Origin: Arthrobacter sp. Leaf137
Lineage (GTDB): Bacteria > Actinomycetota > Actinomycetes > Actinomycetales > Micrococcaceae
Length of the DNA: 64,000 nucleotides
Reading direction: 5' to 3'
NCBI RefSeq assembly: GCF_001423525.1
Contig: NZ_LMOI01000024.1
Coordinates: forward strand, 62,001-126,000
Shown: positions 45,555 through 52,224 of the stretch, piece by piece
Layout of the letters: every line of letters starts with the position of its first letter
Numbering within the stretch: the first letter of the stretch is position 1
The notes under the pieces: model-generated
What the model saw: the letters and a program-made list of their open reading frames with translations, nothing else
What the model was told of the DNA's origin: nothing
Database searches by the model: none
Made by a program: the position numbers and the translations under genes

Positions 45555-46480
45555 GCGCTGATCTTCCGCTGGAACGAGGGATCGATCTTGCCGAGCCGTC
45601 CGAGCCAGCCATCCACGAAGCCGCGGGCAAACGCCCGGTACTGCCCCTTTCGATCGGCGCCGTACAGCATCCTGAAGACGTCACTTTCCACTTGGAAGCG
45701 GAGCCTGCGGATCAGCCAGATCGGAAATCTGGCGCCGTACTGCCGCCAGAGGTGGATGTTGTTCCGGGTCATGTAGTACACCCGGAAAGGGGCATGTGAG
45801 TGTACATGGCGCTTTCGGCCCAAGACGCTGACATGCCATCCGAAAAGCATCATTGGCTGTGCCTGGCCCAGGGCATGGGTCATGTTGCACCCCTTGCCCA
45901 CAAGGGTGGCAAGGCCGTGGGACCTGACACGAAGGTTGTATTCAGAATCGACGCAGTCAATGAATAACCTGCCGTCGAGCATTCCGGCTGTTTTGAGTGT
46001 GGACACCGGTATGACGGCGCCGGACTGCAGGGGGTCGAAGGCTTCGGGAAACCGTGCCCTCCTGGCCAGCAGCGGAACGTTGAGGCCGTTGTGTGACTGG
46101 GCACTGACCAGGCCGACGTCGATGCCGTTGGCACTGGCCTCCGTGTAGGTGGCCAATGCGGCAGCGATGTAGCCATCATCAAGCGCGGAGTCCTGGTCAA
46201 GCGTGACGAGGAAATCCGGAGACCACGCCTTGAGCGCTTCATCGATGCCTGCGTTCAGTGCTGCCGCGATTCCCACGTTCTCGGGCATGCGCAGCACGGT
46301 GCATCCCAGCGCTTCCAGACCGTTCAGCACGCTGCTCGTTTGCTGGGGGTCGGAACCGTCGTCGACAACAACTGTATGAACGACTTGCTGGTTGAGTTTT
46401 TCGACCCTCTCGGGAAGGTCCTGGGGAGGGTGGAAGGCTGAAATAACAGCCACCACACGCGGGTCACTCTGGTGCGTCAC
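45551..46480 (-). CDS. Rhamnosyltransferase-like family 2 glycosyltransferase
   Basis: A 309-residue protein with VVAVISAFHPPQDLPERVEKLNQQ, VVVDDGSDP, LVTLDQDSAL (metal site), CVDSEYNLRVRSHG and a C-terminal RFQVESDVFRMLYG region. This arrangement is that of RfbN/RhlC-type rhamnosyltransferases, which use dTDP-L-rhamnose. The rml genes to make that donor lie about 2.5-6 kb downstream, which supports the call. GTG start at 46480 with AAGGA upstream. First gene of the minus-strand GT operon (46480 to 42361). Confidence 0.87.
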   Translation of the reverse strand: MTHQSDPRVVAVISAFHPPQDLPERVEKLNQQVVHTVVVDDGSDPQQTSSVLNGLEALGCTVLRMPENVGIAAALNAGIDEALKAWSPDFLVTLDQDSALDDGYIAAALATYTEASANGIDVGLVSAQSHNGLNVPLLARRARFPEAFDPLQSGAVIPVSTLKTAGMLDGRLFIDCVDSEYNLRVRSHGLATLVGKGCNMTHALGQAQPMMLFGWHVSVLGRKRHVHSHAPFRVYYMTRNNIHLWRQYGARFPIWLIRRLRFQVESDVFRMLYGADRKGQYRAFARGFVDGWLGRLGKIDPSFQRKISA

Positions 46481-46721
46481 GTCTTATAGTTCCTTCTCGC
46501 TTACCCAAATAGACCGTTCCAATGCGTCAGGGAACTGTCAGACAGCAGGCTTCAGTCTATCGCCGGGGCGGAGGGGCCTCCATTTGAACCCGGCCACTGG
46601 CGGGGGACAGGCGGCTGGAAGCCGCTCGCGCAGGCCGACGCGGTAGCATTGACCGGGGTGCTCATCTCCGGGCAAACAGATCCAACCCTGTGAATCTTCA
46701 AGAAAAGGACCTACCTGGCAC

Positions 46722-47603
46722 ATGGCCATTGATGTATTGCTTCCGTACTACGGCGACGTCGACCTGATGAAACTTGCCGCGCAAAGCGTCATGAGCCAGC
46801 AGTTCGAGGATTGGCGCCTCATCGTGGTCGACGACGGCTACCCCAGCCCGGAACCCCAGCGTTGGTTCGAATCCATGTCAGACCCCCGGGTCAGCTACCA
46901 GAAGAACGAAGAGAACCTCGGCGCCAACGGCAACTACCGCAAGGCGCTGGAACTGGCCGAAGCTCCCATTGTTGTGGTCATGGGTGCAGATGACATCATG
47001 CTGCCGAACTACCTCGACGTCGTATCCAAAGCGTTCGAAGCCTACCCCGAAGCCAGCGTTGTCCAGCCTGGCGTTCAGGTTATCGACGAGCAAGGGCGCG
47101 CGTGCTCCCCGCTGGTGGACATCGTCAAAAAGGTGTACGCACCGTCCACCAAGTCCACAGTCCTGCTGCAGGGCGAGAAGATGGCCACCAGCCTTGTCCG
47201 GGCCGACTGGGCGTACTTCCCGTCCCTGGCGTGGCGCACGGATGTTATCCGCCGTATCGGCTTCACGGAGGGGTTGCACGTGGTGCAGGACCTGGCGCTG
47301 CTGTTGGATATTGCAGCCGAAGGCGGCTCCATGGTGGTTGACCCGACGCTCGCGTTCCTCTACCGCCGCCATTCCGCATCGGACTCGTCGGTCAAGGCGC
47401 TTGACGGGCGCCGGTTCGACGAGGAGCGCGCGTATTTCGAAGGACAGGCACGGCGTTTCCGGGAACTTGGCTGGAACGGAACGGCACGCGCCGCGGCCTT
47501 CCACACGACGTCGCGGTTGAATGCAGCCACCCTGGTAGCACGATCACTGATGATCGGGAAAACCGATTCGCTGCCCAGGCTGCTGAAGCACGTGGTTTCC
47601 TAG
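46722..47603 (+). CDS. Family 2 glycosyltransferase
   Basis: A 293-residue GT-A enzyme: IDVLLPYYGDVDLMKLAAQSVMSQ, IVVDDGYP, ENLGANGNYRKALELAE, and VVVMGADDIMLPNYL, with ADD in place of the usual DxD. C-terminal LYRRHSASDSS and helices follow. It stands alone, divergent from the minus-strand GT operon across 241 bp and followed by a strong terminator. AAAAGGACC lies 10-15 bases upstream of the ATG. Acceptor and donor are unknown. Confidence 0.87.
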   Translation: MAIDVLLPYYGDVDLMKLAAQSVMSQQFEDWRLIVVDDGYPSPEPQRWFESMSDPRVSYQKNEENLGANGNYRKALELAEAPIVVVMGADDIMLPNYLDVVSKAFEAYPEASVVQPGVQVIDEQGRACSPLVDIVKKVYAPSTKSTVLLQGEKMATSLVRADWAYFPSLAWRTDVIRRIGFTEGLHVVQDLALLLDIAAEGGSMVVDPTLAFLYRRHSASDSSVKALDGRRFDEERAYFEGQARRFRELGWNGTARAAAFHTTSRLNAATLVARSLMIGKTDSLPRLLKHVVS

Positions 47604-47613
47604 CGGTTTGCTT

Positions 47614-47656
47614 AAAAAGGTGGCTGCCCCCAGATCCTGGGGGCAGCCACCTTTTT
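47614..47656. terminator. Bidirectional intrinsic terminator, perfect 20-bp stem
   Basis: AAAAAGGTGGCTGCCCCCAG (47614-47633) pairs with 47637-47656 across a 3-nt loop ATC; the arms themselves give T runs in both directions. It sits between the convergent GT2 and DUF2304 genes. Confidence 0.93.
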
Positions 47657-47658
47657 CG

Positions 47659-48069
47659 TTACGGCGCTGGTTCGGGAGGGAGCGTTTCGGGGTGAGTGCC
47701 GTTACCGGCGGCTGTGCCACCCTGCGCCAGGCTCTCTTCCAGCTGAAGGACTTTGAGCCGGAGGATACCTACTTCCTCCGCCAGGACGCGGACTTCGTCT
47801 TCCGCCTGGGACTGCTCGAAGGAGAGGTGCAGGCACACGGAAACCAGCAGCACGATCGCCATGGCGAACAGAAGGTTTGAAGGCACCTTCACGCCGAGCA
47901 CTCCGCTGGACCAGAAGAGAAGCTGCGGAAAGGCCACCAGCACCAGGACGCCAATCCCGATGATGATCCAGATGACGGCGTACTTTTCGCGCAGGTGGCG
48001 GCGGCGCAGCATTTCAAAAATGATCAGCAGAATGACCAGCACAAAGATGAAGCCAACGAGGGTGGCCAT
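47659..48069 (-). CDS. DUF2304 small membrane protein
   Basis: A 136-residue protein with three hydrophobic helices (VGFIFVLVILLIIFEMLRRRHL, YAVIWIIIGIGVLVLVAFPQLLF, SNLLFAMAIVLLVSVCLHL) and a coiled-coil-like C-terminus (EDEVRVLAEEVGILRLKVLQLEESLAQ). It lies 8 bp downstream of a DPM1-like GT2. A similar pair in mycobacteria (PpgS with its small membrane partner Rv3632) makes a polyprenyl-phosphate sugar, so this protein may assist the transferase; that is an analogy. ATG 48069 preceded by AGGAG. Confidence 0.85.
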   Translation of the reverse strand: MATLVGFIFVLVILLIIFEMLRRRHLREKYAVIWIIIGIGVLVLVAFPQLLFWSSGVLGVKVPSNLLFAMAIVLLVSVCLHLSFEQSQAEDEVRVLAEEVGILRLKVLQLEESLAQGGTAAGNGTHPETLPPEPAP

Positions 48070-48077
48070 GGAAACTC

Positions 48078-48809
48078 CTAGTTGGACGACGGTTCGTTCT
48101 TCTTGCGCGTCAACGCAAAGAGGAGGGCAAAGGCTGACCGGCCCAGGTAGATGGCGGCCTTGACGGGGTCGTGGCTTGGGGTCCCGCCCTGCCGTTCGCG
48201 CATCGAGACGCCCACTTGGCGCACGGTACATCCCGACCGGATGGCGACGACCAGGGAATCGATGGTGTCGCCCAGGTATTCGGCGGGGTAGTGGTCCACG
48301 TATTGGCGGATGGCCTTCGCATTGGCAGCGCGGAAACCGGACGTCACGTCCGTGAGACGGGTGCCCGCAATCCGCGAGATGGTCCAGGCAAGGACGTTCA
48401 TGGCCCACTTACGGGGCCCCCGGACGGTGTACGTGCCCTTGTCCGCAAACCTGGCCCCGATGACGATATCCGCTTCCTGCAGGCCGTCGAGGACGGCCTT
48501 GATGTCACGAGGATCATGCTGGCCGTCGGAGTCCACCTGGATGACCCGCGTGTAGCCGTGCATTTTCGCGTATTTGAAGCCCGTCCTCATCGCTCCGCCC
48601 ACGCCCATATTGAACGGGAGCTGCACCACCAGTGCACCGGCGTCGCGGGCAACCTGGGCAGTGTTATCGCGCGAGCCGTCGTCCACGACGAGGACGCTGC
48701 AGTCAGGGCCGAACTCGAACACTTCCCGGATGGTACCGCCGATGGCCTCCGACTCGTTCCAGGCCGGCATGATCACCAGGGTGCGGTGGGCTTGCTCTGC
48801 AGGAGTCAT
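48078..48809 (-). CDS. Polyprenyl-phosphate glycosyltransferase-like GT2 (DPM1-like)
   Basis: A 243-residue GT-A enzyme: VIMPAWNESEAIGGTIREVFE, VLVVDDGSRDNT, VIQVDSDGQHDPRDI (DSD metal site), VIGARFADKG, and VTSGFRAANAKAI. It looks like a dolichol-phosphate mannose synthase or PpgS-type enzyme that loads a sugar on a polyprenyl phosphate at the cytoplasmic face. Paired with the DUF2304 protein. ATG at 48809 overlaps the rmlCD stop by 4 bp. The sugar is not determined. Confidence 0.9.
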   Translation of the reverse strand: MTPAEQAHRTLVIMPAWNESEAIGGTIREVFEFGPDCSVLVVDDGSRDNTAQVARDAGALVVQLPFNMGVGGAMRTGFKYAKMHGYTRVIQVDSDGQHDPRDIKAVLDGLQEADIVIGARFADKGTYTVRGPRKWAMNVLAWTISRIAGTRLTDVTSGFRAANAKAIRQYVDHYPAEYLGDTIDSLVVAIRSGCTVRQVGVSMRERQGGTPSHDPVKAAIYLGRSAFALLFALTRKKNEPSSN

Positions 48810-50230
48810 GCTTTATCGTTTTCCGCCTTTAGGTAGGCAGTCAGCCGCTCATCGGCATTGGCGACATCAAATCCGGTGGAGTGTGCCTTCGCCAGGTTCA
48901 GGGCACTCTTGAGCGGCCGCGGAGCGGCGGCCTTGTCCTTAAAGTAATCAGCAGTGGTGATTCCAGTGACATCAGTCCTGGAGGCGCCGGCCTGCTCGTA
49001 GACGTCCGCCGCTATGTCGGCCCAGCTTTTTACGGGTCCATCGTTGCTGAAGTTGTAGATACCGTAGGCGGCTTCGGTGGTCAGCAGGTGGCTGATGAAA
49101 GCTGCGATGTCCTGGGTGAAGGTCAGGCGGCCGGTCTGGTCATTGACCACCGCCGGCTTAATTCCTTTGCCTGCGAGGCTTGCCATGGTCCGGACAAAGT
49201 TGTTGCCTTCACCTATAACCCAGCTTGTACGCACAATGTAGTGGCGGGGGACGACACCTGCCACCGCCTCGCCTGCAGCCTTGGTTTGGCCGTAGACGCC
49301 CAGGGGTGTAGGGGGCTCGTCTTCGTCGTGGTTGTCGCGGCTCCCGTCAAAAACGTAGTCGGACGAGACGTGGACCAGCGTGAGGTCATGCTCGACGGCG
49401 GTGCGCGCCAGGTTGGCGACGGCCGTCACGTTAATGGCCCAGGCGGCAGCCCGGCCTTCCTCGGATTCGGCAGCGTCCACGGCGGTGTAGGCCGCGGCGT
49501 TGACGATGGCGGAGTAATTCTTCCAGTTCCGGTTCTTGTAGGAATCCTCCCTGGCGAGGTCGAACTCACCGCGGCCGGCGAACTCGACCCTTGCATCGCC
49601 GTCGTACTGTCCGCGCAGCGCCTTGCCCAGCTGGCCGTCGGCGCCGACGACGAGGATCTTCTTGGCCGGCATCGGGGCGACGTCTGCCATCCGGGGGTGG
49701 GCTTTGTCCTTGTCGGAGAGTTCAGCCTGCTCCAGCGGGATCGGCCAGGAAATGGCAGCGGTCTCGTCTGCCAGGTTCAGGAAGGTGTATTGTCCCTGGG
49801 CATCGGCGGACCAGTGGTCGTTGACCAGGTAGGTGTAGGCCGTGTTGTCCTCAAGGGTCTGGAACGCATTGCCGACTCCGCGCGGAATGAAGATGGCCTG
49901 GCTGGGGTCCAGCTCAGCGGTGAAGACGGCGCCGAACGAGGGCCCTTCACGCAGGTCAACCCACGCCCCGAAGATCCGCCCCGTGGCAACAGAGATGAAC
50001 TTGTCCCACGGTTCGGCATGGATACCGCGGGTGGTTCCGGCTTTTTCGTTGAACGAGATGTTGTTCTGGACTGGCCGGAAGTCAGGCAGTCCAAGAGCCA
50101 CCATTTTTTCCCGTTGCCAATTTTCCTTGAACCAGCCGCGGTTGTCGCCGTGGACAGGGAGGTCGTAGAGAACGACGCCGGGAATGGGGGTTGTGTGGCC
50201 GGAAAGCTTTTTCGAGAACTCCAGAGACAT
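48806..50230 (-). CDS. rmlCD: RmlC-RmlD fusion: dTDP-4-dehydrorhamnose 3,5-epimerase and reductase
   Basis: A 474-residue two-domain protein. Residues 1-185 resemble RmlC (GVVLYDLPVHGDNRGWFKENWQREK, GTTRGIHAEPWDKFISVATGRIFGAWVDLREG, FIPRGVGNAFQTLEDNT). Residues 192-474 are RmlD with a Rossmann start (KILVVGADGQLGKALR), YVFDG, and the YGQTKAAGE active-site Tyr-Lys pair. It performs the last two steps of dTDP-L-rhamnose synthesis. The gene ends 4 bp inside the next GT2 and starts 4 bp after rmlB, so the set is one operon. The fusion is known in several actinobacteria; separate RmlC and RmlD are the commoner state. Confidence 0.93.
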   Translation of the reverse strand: MSLEFSKKLSGHTTPIPGVVLYDLPVHGDNRGWFKENWQREKMVALGLPDFRPVQNNISFNEKAGTTRGIHAEPWDKFISVATGRIFGAWVDLREGPSFGAVFTAELDPSQAIFIPRGVGNAFQTLEDNTAYTYLVNDHWSADAQGQYTFLNLADETAAISWPIPLEQAELSDKDKAHPRMADVAPMPAKKILVVGADGQLGKALRGQYDGDARVEFAGRGEFDLAREDSYKNRNWKNYSAIVNAAAYTAVDAAESEEGRAAAWAINVTAVANLARTAVEHDLTLVHVSSDYVFDGSRDNHDEDEPPTPLGVYGQTKAAGEAVAGVVPRHYIVRTSWVIGEGNNFVRTMASLAGKGIKPAVVNDQTGRLTFTQDIAAFISHLLTTEAAYGIYNFSNDGPVKSWADIAADVYEQAGASRTDVTGITTADYFKDKAAAPRPLKSALNLAKAHSTGFDVANADERLTAYLKAENDKA

Positions 50231-50233
50231 GGA

Positions 50234-51232
50234 CTACTGGCCCTGTTCCTTGTATTTGGCTTCGGTGGCGGCTTTTTGCGGGCGCCACCACTGTTCGTTG
50301 TGGCGGTACCAGTCGATGGTGTCTTCGATGCCGGCGTCGAAGTTGGAGAACTGGGGTTCCCAGCCAAGTTCGTTGCGGAGTTTGGTGGAGTCGATGGCGT
50401 ACCGCAGGTCGTGGCCGGGACGGTCCACTACATGGTCGTACGCGTCCGGGGCCAGGCCCATGTGCTTGAGGATCAGTTCAACGACGTCCTTGTTGTTCTT
50501 CTCGCCGTCGGCACCGATCAGGTACGTTTCCCCGATGGTTCCCTTGGCGATGATGGCCAGGACGGCGGAGGAGTGATCGTTGGCGTGGATCCAGTCACGG
50601 ACGTTCTCGCCCTTGCCGTAAAGCTTGGGGCGGATCCCGTCGATCACGTTGGTGATCTGCCGGGGTATGAACTTCTCCACGTGCTGGTACGGGCCGTAGT
50701 TGTTCGAGCAGTTGCTGATGGTTGCCTGCAGCCCGAAGGAGCGCACCCAGGCGCGGACCAGGAGGTCCGAGCCGGCCTTCGTGGAGGAGTACGGGCTTGA
50801 GGGGTTGTAGGGGGTCTGCTCGGTGAACCGCTCGGGATCGTCCAGCTCGAGGTCGCCGTAGACCTCGTCGGTGGAGATGTGGTGGAAGCGCTTGCCGTGC
50901 TTCCGGGCCGCTTCGATCAGCGTGTAGGTGCCGATGATGTTGGTGTCCAGGAAGGGGCGGGGGTCATGCAGGGAATTGTCGTTGTGCGATTCTGCTGCGT
51001 AGTGGACCACGACGTCGGTGCCCGCGACGAGTCCGTCCACGATGCCGGCGTCGGCGATGTCACCCTCAACGAAGGTGAAGCGGTCCTCGGGCAGGCCGCG
51101 CAGTGATTCAAGATTGCCGGCGTAGGTCAGCTTGTCCAGAACAGTGACATGGTCATCAGTGTTTTCCAATACATAGTGGACAAAGTTTGAGCCAATGAAG
51201 CCGGCTCCGCCGGTCACAAGAAGTCGCTGCAT
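50234..51232 (-). CDS. rmlB: dTDP-glucose 4,6-dehydratase
   Basis: A 332-residue SDR enzyme: NAD-binding LLVTGGAGFIGSNFVHYV, catalytic HHISTDEVYGDL and YSSTKAGSDLLVRAW (Tyr-x3-Lys), NNYGPYQHVEKFIPRQI, and DWIHANDHSSAVLAI. It converts dTDP-glucose to dTDP-4-keto-6-deoxyglucose, the second step to dTDP-rhamnose. ATG 51232 (MQRLLVTGG) is set at the conserved N-terminus; the frame is open upstream but would overlap the divergent rmlA region. rmlA and rmlB are divergent, sharing a 55-bp gap. Confidence 0.96.
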   Translation of the reverse strand: MQRLLVTGGAGFIGSNFVHYVLENTDDHVTVLDKLTYAGNLESLRGLPEDRFTFVEGDIADAGIVDGLVAGTDVVVHYAAESHNDNSLHDPRPFLDTNIIGTYTLIEAARKHGKRFHHISTDEVYGDLELDDPERFTEQTPYNPSSPYSSTKAGSDLLVRAWVRSFGLQATISNCSNNYGPYQHVEKFIPRQITNVIDGIRPKLYGKGENVRDWIHANDHSSAVLAIIAKGTIGETYLIGADGEKNNKDVVELILKHMGLAPDAYDHVVDRPGHDLRYAIDSTKLRNELGWEPQFSNFDAGIEDTIDWYRHNEQWWRPQKAATEAKYKEQGQ

Positions 51233-51287
51233 AATTCCCAAGGGTACCGGATTTGCCGCTGCACTTAGCGAAGGGAAAGATGGGGAC

Positions 51288-52160
51288 ATGCGCGGAATAA
51301 TACTTGCCGGCGGAACCGGCTCAAGGCTCCACCCCATCACACTGGGTGTCAGCAAACAGTTGGTCCCTGTCTATGACAAGCCGATGATCTACTACCCGCT
51401 GTCAACCCTCATCCTCGCCGGGATCCGGGACATTCTAATTATCACCACCCCGCATGACGCCGAGCAGTTCGAGCGGCTCCTCGGAGATGGCTCCCGTTTC
51501 GGTGTTTCCATCACGTACAAGCAGCAGCCCTCGCCGGACGGGCTGGCCCAGGCCTTTGTACTCGGTGCAGAGCACATCGGCGACGACAGTGTGGCCCTCG
51601 TGCTGGGGGACAACATCTTCTACGGCCAGGGCATGGGTACCCAGCTGCGCCGGTTCAAGACCATCGACGGCGGCGCCGTCTTCGGGTATTGGGTCAAGGA
51701 TCCGTCGGCCTACGGCGTGGTGGAGTTCGATGAGCAGGGCAAGGCACTGTCCCTGGAAGAAAAGCCAGCTGCACCGAAGAGCCACTACGCGGTGCCCGGA
51801 CTGTACTTCTACGACAACAACGTGGTGGACATTGCGAAAAACCTGAAGCCCTCCGCCCGCGGAGAGCTTGAAATTACGGATGTCAACCGTAAATATCTCG
51901 AAGCGGGAAAGCTGCAGGTGGAGATCCTGCCGCGGGGGACTGCCTGGCTGGACACCGGGACATTCAATGACCTGAACGACGCTTCCAACTTCATCCGCAC
52001 CGTCGAGAACCGGCAGGGTCTCAAGATCGGGGCACCGGAAGAGATCTCGTGGCGCTTGGGCTTCCTGACGGACGACGAGTTGCGGGAACGTGCTGAGCCG
52101 CTCGTCAAGAGCGGTTACGGGGCGTACCTTCTGGAGTTGCTGGCCGAGAGCAACAACTAG
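51288..52160 (+). CDS. rmlA: Glucose-1-phosphate thymidylyltransferase
   Basis: A 290-residue nucleotidyltransferase: GIILAGGTGSRLHPITLGVSKQLVP (substrate loop), KPMIYYPLSTLILAGI, LVLGDNIFYGQGM, YGVVEFDEQGKALSLEEKP, and ITDVNRKYLE. It makes dTDP-glucose from glucose-1-phosphate and dTTP, the first step of the dTDP-rhamnose pathway and usually a feedback-controlled one. ATG 51288 with AAGGGAAAG upstream. It is followed by a strong inverted repeat. Divergent from rmlB, so the shared 55-bp gap must hold both promoters. Confidence 0.97.
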   Translation: MRGIILAGGTGSRLHPITLGVSKQLVPVYDKPMIYYPLSTLILAGIRDILIITTPHDAEQFERLLGDGSRFGVSITYKQQPSPDGLAQAFVLGAEHIGDDSVALVLGDNIFYGQGMGTQLRRFKTIDGGAVFGYWVKDPSAYGVVEFDEQGKALSLEEKPAAPKSHYAVPGLYFYDNNVVDIAKNLKPSARGELEITDVNRKYLEAGKLQVEILPRGTAWLDTGTFNDLNDASNFIRTVENRQGLKIGAPEEISWRLGFLTDDELRERAEPLVKSGYGAYLLELLAESNN

Positions 52161-52164
52161 CCGG

Positions 52165-52215
52165 GGCCAGCAGAAAGGGGGGTGAAGCCAAGCTTCACCC
52201 CCCTTTCTGCTGGCC
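52165..52215. terminator. Perfect 24-bp inverted repeat between rmlA and the muramidase gene
   Basis: The arms 52165-52188 and 52192-52215 pair completely around a 3-nt loop CAA. They contain a G6/C6 run, and no extended T run follows. It lies between convergent stop codons, so a bidirectional terminator is the likely function. Confidence 0.82.
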
Positions 52216-52224
52216 GGGCGGCCC

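Noticed and set aside
48881..50800. 639-codon frame on the plus strand opposite rmlCD and rmlB
   Set aside because: Lies entirely within two well-supported minus-strand genes; no domain found.
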